From Siphonodentalium dalli (Eukaryota > Mollusca > Scaphopoda > Gadilida > Siphonodentaliidae), in contig CP136068.1 in the NCBI GenBank assembly GCA_032622095.1, forward strand, positions 135,661,989-135,725,988: a DNA stretch of 64,000 nt, read 5' to 3'. The notes under the pieces were generated by a model, which searched no databases, was not told where the DNA came from, and was given only the letters and a program-made list of their open reading frames with translations. Each line of letters opens with the position of its first letter. Positions within the stretch are counted from its first letter, which is position 1. The position numbers and the translations under genes were made by a program. This document shows, piece after piece, positions 30,850 through 41,624 of this stretch.

Positions 30850-31460
30850 ATTATCAATATTTGGTATAGCTCTTGTCTTCTTATGAAAATCTGATTGATA
30901 AGAAAACAAATAAAACAATCTTACCTGATGACATATCACAAAACTCTCTCCGCGCGAAATAAATTCTTAGAATCACTCAGGACTCCAACATAGCTAAATA
31001 AATCAACTCATGAACTCATCTCCGAAGCTGGAGACTAAATTAAATAAATGGTTACTTGTGAACAATCGTTGGAATTTTGTGCTTCTCAAAGCATGTTCCT
31101 ATATTAAGTCAGTGTAAAGCAAACTTAATCATTTCGTTGATAATCTGTCAAAATCAAAGTCACCGGCTCACTCATACCGGTAGGTACACAACAGTCGGTA
31201 ATAATCAAACGTGTCAGCTAAAGTAGTGTTTTGACTGGGAAGGACGTGGTCTGCACTTTTATAGTGATTTCGGGCTATGAATTAATAAATTCTGTGTCGA
31301 ACACACCATGCAGTCCTGTCAACTGAAAATGACTATCACAAGAAGTTACCGGTAATTAAAAACAAAATAATCTATTTCTTTGTGCTAATGTCTCAAAAAA
31401 ATATAAAAAACCCTGCAGCTCTTCATAGGATATGTGGCGAAACAGCGTGCAACCTTTTTT
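30850..31460. repeat. ACTCAGGACT repeat family, copy 3 with longer 3' part
   Basis: Same blocks as 30325 from TTATGAAAATCTGATTGATA to GAAGCTGGAGACTAAAT, then GTAAAGCAAACTTAATCATT, TTGATAATCTGTCAAAATC and the CAGCTCTTCATAGG..ATGTGGCGAAACAGCGTGC tail seen also before 30637. A TTAA element follows each time. Confidence 0.6.
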
Positions 31461-31932
31461 TAACCCTTTCAGTACTAATTTACGGTATGTAGAGTGCCAG
31501 GGCCGATAAAATCAGCCCTAAAAAAAAAAAATTCTTTTTAGATTTTGTTTTGTTTTTTTGGGTTGAATTTTTTTTGGGTATGCTTAAGCATGCTATAGCG
31601 AATTTAAAAATAAACTGGATAAAACCTTAGGAGCATGTTATAACTCAAAACTATCACCATGTATTCATAGTAATAATTTTGATGCCCATGAAAAACGTAA
31701 GATTCCCTGGCACTAAACCTACAAAACAAGTCTTGCACTGAAAGAGTTAAAGAATATAAGAAAAAATTATTAAAATTGTAAAAAATAATAACAAATGATG
31801 AAAAATTGTTGGGCCAATGCATTCTCTTATATATGCGAGGCGACCTATGGTCGACTCGCATATATAAGAGAATGCATTGGCACAGGGTATATGGGTTGAT
31901 ACAAAAATCGGACCTGGCACTGAAAGGGTTAA
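31460..31932. mobile_element. TTAA element sub-family T4, long form
   Basis: TTAACCCTTTCAGTACTAAT.. at the left, ..GACCTGGCACTGAAAGGGTTAA at the right. It includes GGGTATGCTTAAGCATGCTA (also in the 44678 copy), ACCTTAGGAGCATGTTATAAC and the 69-bp hairpin at 31814-31882. About twice the length of the 14470 copy. Confidence 0.8.
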
Positions 31933-31981
31933 ATGTTTCCTGATTCCTGTTGAGTTACAAATATTATGAAATTGTATATTG

Positions 31982-32198
31982 TACAGTAATGCCCTAAGTA
32001 ATCGACACTTTAACTACAGCAGAATTATGGGTAACTTTTCAGGATTTAGCCGAAAATAAAGCTTGTTGCCATTCATCGGAAAGCTCTTCCCGAGAGCTTT
32101 CCGATGAATGGCAACAAGCCATATTTCCGGCTAAATCCTGAAAAGTTACCCATAATTCTGCTGTAGTTAAAGAGTCGATTACTTAGGGCATTACTGTA
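31982..32198. mobile_element. A-family palindromic MITE, 217 bp
   Basis: TACAGTAATGCCCTAAGTAA to TTAGGGCATTACTGTA, centre AGCTCTTCCCGAGAGCT. One arm has GAAAATAAAGC in place of GGAAATATGGC. Confidence 0.88.
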
Positions 32199-32204
32199 TA
32201 TTGT

Positions 32205-32600
32205 ATTGTATATTATCAATATTTGGTATAGCTCTTGTTTTCTTATTAAAATCTGATTGATAAGAAAACGGATAAAACAGACTTACCTGAGGGCATATCA
32301 CAAAACTCCCTCCGCGCGAAATAAATTCTTAGAATCACTCAGGACTCTGACCTAGCTAAATAAATCAACTCGTGATCCCCGAAGCTAGAGCCTAAATCCA
32401 ATAAACGGCCACTGGTGTGCAATCGTTGGAATTATGTGATTCTCAAAGCATCAAAGAGTGTTCCTATAAGTCAGTGACTTCACTGTAATGCAAACTTAAA
32501 CATTTGGTTGATAATCTGTCAAAATCAAAGTCACTGGCCCACTCGTAGAGACACGACAGTCGATAATGATCAAACGCATCAGCTAAAGTAGTGCTTTGAC
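32205..32600. repeat. ACTCAGGACT repeat family, copy 4
   Basis: TATTAAAATCTGATTGATAAG, GGATAAAACAGACTTACCTG, CTCAGGACTCTGACCTAGC, TTGATAATCTGTCAAAATC, CAGCTAAAGTAGTGCTTTGAC. The preceding TATTATCAATATTTGGTATAG is also at 30850. Confidence 0.6.
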
Positions 32601-32785
32601 TGTGGAGGATGATCTGAAGAAATGTCGAGTGATTTACGAGAAAAATCTGAAATAATGCTTGTCAAAGTTTACCGTAGAATGGTATTTCACTAAAAAAGGC
32701 TGCAAGGAATGTATTCTTTGTTTTTAGGTCATTTCATAATAAAAAAAAAAATTTATGTATCTCATCCCTGCACAAAATTTGGAGC

Positions 32786-32860
32786 CCCCCCCATGGCTCA
32801 GTTGGTAAGATGCATGGTGTATTGGGGGGGGGGGGGGGTGGGGTCCATAGGACCATATGT
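32786..32860 (+). repeat. tRNA-like A-box with G-run, possible SINE scrap
   Basis: ATGGCTCAGTTGGTAAGATG fits a tRNA A-box (TGGCTCAGTTGG). No good B-box follows; a G-run at 32824-32838 interrupts. It cannot be folded into a full tRNA by eye. Confidence 0.3.
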
Positions 32861-33411
32861 CATTTGTTGATCTTTTTATATGAACATTTCCCACCGACGA
32901 ATATGAATCTATTCATCTGACTGTCTTCACAAGAAAACTGTGGACACCGATACTAGTATTACTATTTTTAGAATAATACTGTATTCAGTTGTGATATATC
33001 ACACTGACTGTGTGCAGTGCTTTTGTTTTATTTAACATCTTATTAAACATATTCAAGTGGAATATGTATGACATTAGGTGATTCTCTCATGTTCTGGAGA
33101 TAGATCTCTTTCCTAACAACAAGACTACTGATCCTGTAAATCGTGTAAAATGTGTGCATAAAAAAACACTGCATATGTAACAGTACAGTACTGAACTTGG
33201 AAAGCCTATGTACCGTAACATTAATGTATTGAGTGTTGGATATACAACATGAGATTTGGGTTCAATTCATTATATAGCATTCTGTTATTACTCAATAGCT
33301 TCGCCGCAATTGGCCCGATTTTCTAGCATTCATGTGACATTTCGAGCAACAATCTCATTCCCCCTCTCCCCCCCCCCCAGGACAAGAGGGCATCCGCCCA
33401 GCATCAAAGAG

Positions 33412-33776
33412 TTAAAGTGATGTGAACACTCCGATAGGGTGTTGAATATAGATGGAGAATAATCTTATTCAAAGTAGTCAGTTTTACAAATAATATATCC
33501 AAATTGACAACACACACCATCATTCTTATATATTAATTCAATGCAGTGACTCTCGATGGTGAAATTATTTTCGTTAGTTTATTGCCGATAGATGCGTCCC
33601 GAATCGAATAGTAAATATTTACAATTGAGTGTAGTTCAGTCGATGTTTTCTATGGAGTGGTAGGGTCGATTTGCTTCAGATTTTCGGCGATGTTAGTAGA
33701 ATTCACAGTTTGCATGATGCCTGGATACTAACTGATCAGTTTCACACACCCGAACAAGTACATAATATGTCTTTAA
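33412..33776. mobile_element. TTAA element sub-family T7, inverted copy
   Basis: TTAAAGTGATGTGAACACTC to ACATAATATGTCTTTAA; the reverse complement of the 18748 layout. Confidence 0.75.
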
Positions 33777-33845
33777 AAATCAATCCTCGTGTCAGCAAAG
33801 TGGAATCGTATAATGACTTTGGTGTGTCTAAGATACAGAGCCACA

Positions 33846-34062
33846 TACAGCGTTGCCCTAAATAATTGATTCCTTAACCACAGCAGAATTATGGGTAACT
33901 TTCCAGGATTTAGTCGGAAATATGGCTTGTTGCCATTCATCAGAAAGCTCTCACTGAGAGCTTTCCGATGAATGGCAACAATCCATATTTCCGACTAAAT
34001 CCTGAAAAGTTACCCATAATTCTTCTGTGGTTAAGGAGTCGATTAATTAGGGAATTGCTGTA
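33846..34062. mobile_element. A-family palindromic MITE, 217 bp
   Basis: TACAGCGTTGCCCTAAATAA to AGGGAATTGCTGTA; both ends carry changes, the arms otherwise nearly perfect. Confidence 0.88.
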
Positions 34063-34106
34063 TAGGATGTAGAGTTTTCTGACATTTGTTTGGTAGGAAA
34101 CAAAGG

Positions 34107-34338
34107 TTAACCCTTAATACTCATTGATGAGTTGTCACCTTAGGAAATGTTCACATAATAAGTTTCAACAAACATTTTTTGTCGTTTGTCGAACTTATTA
34201 TCTTAACATTTCTCACCAAAGAATATGAATCTGATGCCTGCTTTTATGGCCTGAACATCCCTCGAAATGGATAATAGACCATTCCAATGTACAATTTTAA
34301 TATGGACGGGAGAATCCATTTAGTACAGAAGTGGTTAA
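34107..34338. mobile_element. TTAA element sub-family T5
   Basis: TTAACCCTTAATACTCATTG to TTTAGTACAGAAGTGGTTAA, with internal AATAAGTTTCAACAAACATT/GAACTTATTATC foldback. Confidence 0.75.
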
Positions 34339-35263
34339 ATAATCACGAGGATATAAAATTGGAGCCATATAATCACATTGATGTGGCTTAAGAGTCGCAT
34401 ACAGGATGTAGAGTTTTCCGAGATTTGTCTGGCAGAAATGATCAGAAATCATCCAAAGTGATTGCCGGAAATAATTGAACATCCCAACATATCAATTACA
34501 GGCGTAACATACCAGCGGGTAAAACACACTAATTTGTCGGTCCCGGCATCGCCCATAGAATTTTTACCAAATCTGTCAATACGTTATCACTGACAAAATT
34601 GAAAGATTTCTATCACAATGTTGGCTTTCCATTTGGAAAATCAATAATTTGTCTGCCTGCTAAGATTTGATTTCTTGCTACCACTGTGATATATTTGTTG
34701 AAGTAATCATACAGAAAATTTCTTACTTTAATTTTCTTTGTATATTTTATTAAAAATCAATATTTCGTAAAGATTTATTTAGGGTCCCAGATCTCCTGTC
34801 ACAACAAAAGTAATGACATAATAATAATTTATTTTCTATAACTGTAAAATCACATTTGTGCTCTAAAATTGAATATTGGTACAACACCTGCGATGAAATA
34901 TGTACATGCAAGCACCATGTCTCAACTCGAAAGAAGAGTAAAAAGTGCTAACAATTTGTACACACAAGCACAGCCATGGTAATGAGCTTGTGCATATAAA
35001 AATAGTTCCATTTTTGAGACAGATTGGTTGTGAGATAAAGGGGCTAGCATCATAGTATGTTTAACAGAAATATTTAATTGATCACATATTACAATTTTTT
35101 TCAACCTGAACATTCAGGGACTTCTAACAGTGTTCCATCAATAACCGAATCACTTTTAATTTTAGCGCGGATGGATACGAGTGAGATAACGATATCTCAC
35201 TTGATGGATAACGGTTTTTATCTTATGCATAAATACTACTGTTTGATTGCTTAGCATACAATC
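34339..35263. other. Intron 7 segment, nothing recognised
   Basis: AT-rich. GAGATAACGATATCTCACTT at about 35181 is a short palindrome. No gene-like or repeat-family match seen. Confidence 0.5.
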
Positions 35264-37683
35264 ACCCCATGCATCCGGATATGCTCGAAGCGGAAGACAT
35301 GCTCGTAGCGGAATAACCACATGGCTCGCAATTTGCACATCGTCTTTAGTTGTCGTAAGTTATTTCATAAAAACACGGTTTATTTTACCTTGATTTTTTT
35401 AACGTTAACAGCGATAATCGGTCTACAGAAATGAGCGGTTGTGGTTTCCGCAATTTGCATATTACTGTTCGATAATCGGGTTTTATACGAAAATTATGAC
35501 CTGAAATACTTACTCGATATAAGTTTTATCAAATTTTAATGAATCTTTGCATTGACACATTATATAACATACAGTCTCTCAAAGTATGATATCTTAGCTT
35601 CAAAATGAACTGGACATGTTTGCGATGTCAATCATATTAGTGCCCGAAAAATTAGTTTCCATGGAGGCACTCACTCGATTTTGGGGTATGTCTATAGCAA
35701 ACGTAAAACTTGCTATGATGTGCTCGTAGCATCGGGTGATATGCTCGTAGCATTATATAAAATACTAGCCGATGAGCCCGACATTGTCCGGGCTATTCAA
35801 AAACCAAATTTCAAGTCGATAGCTCCACCCGTTTCCGAGATCTGGTCTGCACATGCGCGAAGCTGGCGTCGCACGGGCTCGGCGACCCGATAAAATTTGT
35901 ATCCGGGGCAAGATACATTCACATAGCAAATATCATGGTACCCGTCCCTCAAAGACTGACCCGATGAAAAATTCCCCTGTTCCTAGGACATATATGACAC
36001 AACAACCCATTCTGCCTTTTTAATCGAGATAATTGCATTCCGCGTTTCGTTTTGCATCCGTATTTTACGCATGGGTAGCCATTTAGCAGCTTCGATTGTA
36101 ATAAAGAGCGTTGATCCTTAACACCTCCGAATATGGTCAATATAAATATCGTTGATGCTTTAACCCCCGAAGTGGCGTTTGCAGTGATTTTGATGATTGG
36201 GAGTGGAGAATTGGTGCTCTGGGCTTCCCGTGGGATTTTACCTTTGGATAGGAAGTTTGGTCTCGATCGGTCAACCCGTTTTCGATTCTATAAAGGACAT
36301 ACAGACAGAGGTCTTCAAAATATATATGAGATGTGTATATGCGAGAGAATCACACTTTTGTCAACTAAAAAGAGCGTCTAGATAGTGCTAGCATATATAT
36401 TTTAGTTATCAAATACGTTTATTCATTTTAAATTTAGACGGAGTCTTTATATACATTCATTAATTTATATATTTTAAAGGCAAATACCTCATATATATTA
36501 TGTTTCTCGGGTGAAAAGTAGTTTTCCGTTCTTTTAGACAAGGTGGCCACTAATCGTATTAATATATATACTGTACAATAGTAGTTTATAGTTTTATTGA
36601 AATAAATCGCCTGCAGTAATTGAAAACATTTGTTATGAACATCGCACAAGAGGGTGTAAAGTTATCAAAAATCCTTCCGAAAAAGTTTGTCTACAGATTG
36701 CTCAGAATAAACATTTAAACGATTAGTGACCTCTGTGATTTTAATAGTATTTCACATGTATGTTATATGTTCAAATAAATAAAATATGTAATTGCAAAAA
36801 GTGTCTGAATGATACCGATCCACAGCTGTTAATCAAATGTTCAAAAGTATTTTCGCGCGATTATTACCAGATATTATAGACCACTCAGCCATCGAGTCAG
36901 TCATTTTTTCATTACCGATCATGCACGTCAGCATATTCGAAACAGACGCGTGTGGAACATCACTAATTTTGCATCTTTTCAATAAACTTTGTTGTCAAAT
37001 CCCAATATTATATTACTAATTTGCGATTTACACAATAATATAGTGTCCATACATGAAGATGAGCATGCATGTCATTTTGAATGCCACTACTTATTTTTCA
37101 TGCATTTAACCAAATGACTCTTTCGACTCGGGCTTGATTACTACTATTCACATGATTAGTGTTGCGTTTAACTTTAAAAAAGGTCTAGTTGTTGAAATTA
37201 TCCTAAAAGCAAATCTGCTACGAGCACATCATTATAAAATCGCTGGTGCTATAGACATATCAAACCACTGCTATAGACATTCCATATTTTCTTGCTATGA
37301 CCTGCATATATGGTTATTTTTTACTATGGAAAATGTAGATACATGACTGGAAATGTTGTCTATTATATTAAGGGAATATCCGCGGAAATAGCAATGTATG
37401 CAAAGACTAGATTGTCTGGGCTGTTACCACATAAATCGTAATTTTATGTAAGAAATGCAAATTTTGCCACAATTTTTGGCCTAACTTCCCGGTAAAATAG
37501 GATTAAACTGCGTCCATGTTTAAAGAAGTTTGATGTATAGTTGGGTAAATTATGGCCACAAATAATACCACCACCGTCAACCACTGGTATGTGTTGGTTT
37601 CGGTGCAACATGTGTCTAACTGTGAACGGTGTGCAAATCGCGGGCCATGTGGTTATTCCGCATATCCGGATGCATGGGGTGAT
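35264..37683. mobile_element. About 2.4-kb element bounded by inverted repeats
   Basis: ATCACCCCATGCATCCGGATATG followed by CGGAATAACCACATGGC.CGC.ATTTGCAC at the left is inverted at the right end (GTGCAAATCGCGGGCCATGT..GGATGCATGGGGTGAT). The left copy has a 25-bp insert around GCTCGAAGCGGAAGACATGC. Inside, TGCTCGTAGCAT repeats near 35720. No transposase domain recognised; no clear target duplication. Confidence 0.55.
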
Positions 37684-37694
37684 AATCTAATATA

Positions 37695-38010
37695 TATTTT
37701 GGGACTTCTGTTTGTCTGTCTGTTTGTTAGCAAAGGCCGGGAAAACTGCCAGATGGATTTTGATCAAATTTGATACCTAGTGGTACTTTTGCCCGGGGAG
37801 TGTTTTGGACGGGTCAAATTGTGACCCTGACCTGACCTTAACCTTCAAAATGGTCAATTCAAGGTCAAATCGCGCTTTTCGATGGGATTTCGACGAAATT
37901 GATACCTAGGGGTACTTTTGTCCTGGGAGTGTTCAGGCCATAACTTGAACAATTGTGCTCGGATCTCAATGACATTTGGTCTGGATGTTCACTACTATGA
38001 GGACATTCAA
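37695..38010. repeat. GTCTGTCTG-type dispersed repeat before exon 8
   Basis: CTGTTTGTCTGTCTGTTTG, then two related halves each with GATTT.GA..AAATTTGATACC and TGGGAGTGTT. The style is common in marine invertebrate DNA. It ends about 200 bp before exon 8. Confidence 0.5.
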
Positions 38011-38209
38011 TGGAGTGTTCAATCGTTTTGTTCCGGTTTTCCGTTTCATCTTTGTTTATCTGAAAATGCGGATCTTTGGGTCCGTCTGCTAAAGTATCTC
38101 AGTCATAGGTTACCGGTATGCCCACGCTAGTCAATATGCCACATGGGGGTATATATGCACCGGACGACATTCCATCTCTTGTTTATCAGGTTTTACTTCT
38201 ATTTTTCAG

Positions 38210-38370
38210 GAGTCCAGAATTACAGGCAGCCTCAGGGGTAATAACTCATCCAAACAAAGATGACGGCGAGTTCTTTATGTCACTACAGGATTTCATGAAG
38301 TATTACGGTAGCTGTACTATCTGTAATCTACTTCCTGATTTTGACCGTGATGGCAGTGGAGATGAACTCA
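38210..38370 (+). CDS. Calpain exon 8: start of the C2-like/CBSW domain
   Basis: 161 nt, phase 2 in and phase 1 out, codes residues 345-398 plus one base; acceptor ATTTTTCAG, donor CTCA|GTAAGT. DDGEFFMSLQDFMKYYGSCT followed by ICNLLPD matches the calpain D-G-E-F-W-M-S-x-x-D-F-L-x-x-F-x-x-x-x-I-C-N-L-x-P-D signature. It continues DFDRDGSGDELS, an acidic D-x-D-x-D-G stretch that looks like half an EF-hand loop but lacks the hydrophobic residue at loop position 8. Confidence 0.94.
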
Positions 38371-38418
38371 GTAAGTAACCTTTCAACTGTGACCTTTACA
38401 ACAAACCTAGTGAATAGC

Positions 38419-38616
38419 TACAATCATGCTCTAAATAATTGACTCCTTAATCACAGCAGAATTATGGGTAATTTTTCAGGATTTAGTCGGAAATATGGCT
38501 TGTTGCCATTCATCAGAAAGCTCTCGCTGGCAACAAGCCATATTTTTGACTAATCCTGAAAAATTACCCATAATTCTGTTGTGGTTAAGGAGTCGATTAT
38601 TTAGGGCATTACTGTA
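38419..38616. mobile_element. A-family MITE, 198 bp, 48 bp after exon 8
   Basis: TACAATCATGCTCTAAATAA to GGGCATTACTGTA; centre GCTCTCGCTGGCAAC, with part of the right arm deleted. Confidence 0.85.
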
Positions 38617-39908
38617 GCTGTACTGTAGACATCACCTGATTCAAAGCAACATGGCTAGCTTATATCATATATTCATGTCACTTTTTGTCTGTCAGTCAGT
38701 TAGTCTGTGAGCTCTCTATTAATGACTGACTTAGGGCTTGTTTAAATCAAATTAATTATTGAAAACTCTTAATGTATTTCCATATTAAGAAACTTGACAT
38801 ATTTTAACCCTTAATTCTCCCGGATTCAGCACATTCCAGCATTCAAAATAAAAAAAAAATGATGTGTTTTATTTTTAAAATATTCATGCTTTTGCGGGGA
38901 GGGATTTCCTTATTTCCAGTACCGTAAATACCCACACATTAACATTCACAGAATGTGCTATCGGTAACTTTTGATGTTCCCTCTGATTGAAGACTGATCA
39001 GTGGTGAACTGTGACTGATATTAATTTATTTTCACACTCTGGTGAAGCCACACGTATAATGGGTGTTGTTATAGTATACAATACATATAATCACAATTCT
39101 AATGCACTTAGGCCAATATACCCCCGGAAACACCACATATTTGCGGGGGGTTATTCATTCAATAACCTGTCGCAATGTATAGTCCGGTTCACCGCTTCAA
39201 TGTTAGATATTCCTACGCGCCAATATTGCCGTTAGCTGAATTCCTAATCTCGACCATGCCAAATCCAGCCCGCTCAATGTTCCGTTTCACTCCATGACGT
39301 CACCCTTACGCAGTACATGCCGGCGACGTTACGGAGTAGATTATAGAGTTGGCGCCCGGTATACTGACTTCATTACTAGCTCGTTGCTATATAAACAAAC
39401 CAGCTACGTCGCTTTTTCGAAAATTGACAGTTAGTACATTCGCCCTGTATACATGTACAAAAGACCACACCGTTATATCCCACAAATGTCCGTGTCTCGA
39501 TATCATTTGACCCAAAATTTCTTGACATGAACCGCGACAGACATGCACGGCGTGAAATACATAGCATTGAGTAAACAATTTGCCATTGTTTCAATTCAAC
39601 TTCAAGTTCGCGGTAAAATCGAAACCGCAATTTGTATGTGGTAAACATCTGAAACAGACATCAAGTACATGCAAGAACTGATTGTTGTGCATATTTATTT
39701 CTATTTGAGGTGGACATTTTTCATGTTTATCAGCATTTTTAACGATAAGAGCGATGGTAATTGAGGGACTATATTTTATCTAGCGCATTAAATTTAAAAT
39801 AAAAAGTCGTGAATTGGCTGAGTGTTTTCTATGGCCGCACATTTCGTTGATAATTACGAGGCATTTGTTTGTCTAAATAATGTTTTTAAGTTCGAAGAGC
39901 ATTAGAAT
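38617..39908. other. Intron 8 segment, nothing recognised
   Basis: AT-rich with a less AT-rich patch at about 39120-39620. No domain or repeat family recognised. Confidence 0.45.
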
Positions 39909-40076
39909 GGGGATAACAGTGTGGTGTTTTGTGATTTCGGAAAGGTACATGGCGAATATACTGTGGCAAATACCCGTTAATGGGCTCCGGCTCCGCCGTC
40001 GCCCATTAACTAAATTTGCCACAGTATATTCGCCATGTACCTTTCCGAAATCACAAAACACCACACTGTTATCCCC
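39909..40076. repeat. 168-bp foldback palindrome
   Basis: GGGGATAACAGTGTGGTGTT at the left and AACACCACACTGTTATCCCC at the right. Arms of about 75 bp stay paired through GGTACATGGCGAATATACTG to a CCGGCTCCGCCGTC loop. Single copy in this window. Confidence 0.85.
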
Positions 40077-40139
40077 TAAGTGTGCAGCTGTATTGTAAGT
40101 CCCCATTGATGAACAGTTTTAAGTAACGGATTAGTGGTA

Positions 40140-40425
40140 TGCATTGCGAACGGAATGTGTCCATTTCGTTTGCGGTTAAAACTGTAAGACGGGTCAATTT
40201 GTACTTTCAGTTTCATGCATACATGTCCGGTTGTAACCTGTATAACTCGGGTTCGTATTTACTTATTTTGAACAAAGTTTCTGCTTCTTAAAATTTGTTA
40301 ATAAATGGTGCCATGTGTCCATTTCTTTTGGGGGTTAAACTGTAAGACGAGTCCATTTTGTAGTTTATTCCGAGTTTGTACATTCGGTTTCGCACATATC
40401 TGACTGTATTCGGTGGAATTCTCCA
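40140..40425. repeat. Two-unit repeat shared with 63490-63770
   Basis: Each unit has TGTGTCCATTTC(G/T)TTTG, GTTAAACTGTAAGACG, GTCCATTTTGTA, GTTTCTGCTTCTTAAAAT. The order and the two-unit arrangement are the same near the right end of the window. Confidence 0.75.
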
Positions 40426-40433
40426 AGTGGGAG

Positions 40434-40942
40434 ACTCACATATATAAGAGAATGCACTGGAACAGGATCGTTAATGCTGCACAAGCTCAGCTCCCATCAT
40501 CAAAGGGTTAACCCTTTACCCAACAGAAGGGCCCTGTGCCAATGCATTCTCTTATATATGCGAGTCGACCATAGGTCGCCTCGCATATATAAGAGAATGC
40601 ATTGGCTTAACACATTAAAAATTATAAAATTGTTAAAGAAAGTAAGAAAAAATGGTAAAAAGTGTTAAAAAAAGATTTTTTTTAGGCCAATGCATTCTCT
40701 TATATATGCGAGGCGACCTATGGTCGACTCGCATATATAAGAGAATGCATTGGCACAGGGCATAACTGTAACCATCACAATGTGGTCAATGAGCCGGTTC
40801 CAATGATATCCATATTTGTATGGTTCTATTGAGACAGACCGAAGATATTTTAGGCTGTTGAAGCTTTATTTGGCCGGTTTTGGCCGGTTTGTTGGGTAAA
40901 GGGTTAAAGCTGCACCAGCGCAGATCCCATCATGAAAGGGTT
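40434..40942. mobile_element. TTAA element sub-family T3 interrupted by T1
   Basis: Half hairpin GTGGGAGACTCACATATATA.., then GCTGCACAAGCTCAGCTCCC and ATCATCAAAGGGTTAA, then the T1 element, then TTAAAGCTGCACCAGCGCAG, ATCCCATCATGAAAGGGTTAA. The same 41-bp end thus stands on both sides of T1. Confidence 0.75.
40508..40907. mobile_element. TTAA element sub-family T1, copy 2, complete
   Basis: TTAACCCTTTACCCAACAGA to GTTTGTTGGGTAAAGGGTTAA. Hairpins at 40536-40604 and 40685-40753 in opposite orientation. Reverse orientation to the copy at 9878. Confidence 0.88.
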
Positions 40943-41173
40943 AATTTGGACCAAATTAATCCTTGATATACATTCTATATTGATTTCGGCATCAAGAGTC
41001 GGCTGCGAATAATCTTGATTATAAAAGTGATAATGAATGTTGCCAATCTGTATGAAACTTAAAATAAAATCACTTGGCAAGATTATTATTGACTTTGACT
41101 GTGTTAACTTCTCAACAGAGTCTTAACTTTGTTTTTTTAGTCATGTGTGTCATATTATATGACAGTCTGTATA

Positions 41174-41595
41174 TAATGTGTCTGTCATTTGCAGACTGAG
41201 GTCCCCAGAGGGTGAATTTAGTGACGCTATCCCACATGATTGGCTAGAATCACCAAATGCGTCCTCTGGGAACCTCATTCTGCTTAGGCCACAACTTCTA
41301 TGGGGGACCTAGGATCAGATTGAAGTTCCCCAGTTGAAGTTAGTGATGTTCACCCATTTGTCACATTTTATCTTCTGCAAGTTAGGGGATATAGATAGTC
41401 CCCAGAAAGAAAAAAGTAACTAAAAACAATGGTTAATTTGAGACTATAGATACTTCCCAGAAGATTAGGCCTAAGTAGAATGAGGTCCATAGAGGGTGAA
41501 TTTGGTAATGCTAGCCTGCTGTGTGGGATAGCATAACCAAATTCACCCTCTGGAGACCTCATTCTGCCAATGAAAGACACACTATTTGTAGGCAT
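41174..41595. mobile_element. C-family MITE, 422 bp, near full length
   Basis: ATGTGTCTGTCATTTGCAGA, left palindrome, internal segment with CCCAGTTGAAGTTAGTGATG, right palindrome with AGCATAACCAAATTC, GACACACTATTTGTAGGCATG. Confidence 0.82.
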
Positions 41596-41624
41596 GGATG
41601 ATTATCTGACCTCAAGCTACAGAA

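Noticed and set aside
32786-32860. tRNA gene
   Set aside because: A good A-box but no B-box and no cloverleaf; at most a SINE or tRNA remnant.
36133-36381. 82-residue open frame as a gene inside the 2.4-kb element
   Set aside because: No similarity to a transposase or other known domain; length is unremarkable.
40474-40668. Open frames with ICESTIGRLAYIRECIGL or its partner in several places
   Set aside because: Translation of the 69-bp TTAA-element hairpin; mobile-element sequence, not a protein family.
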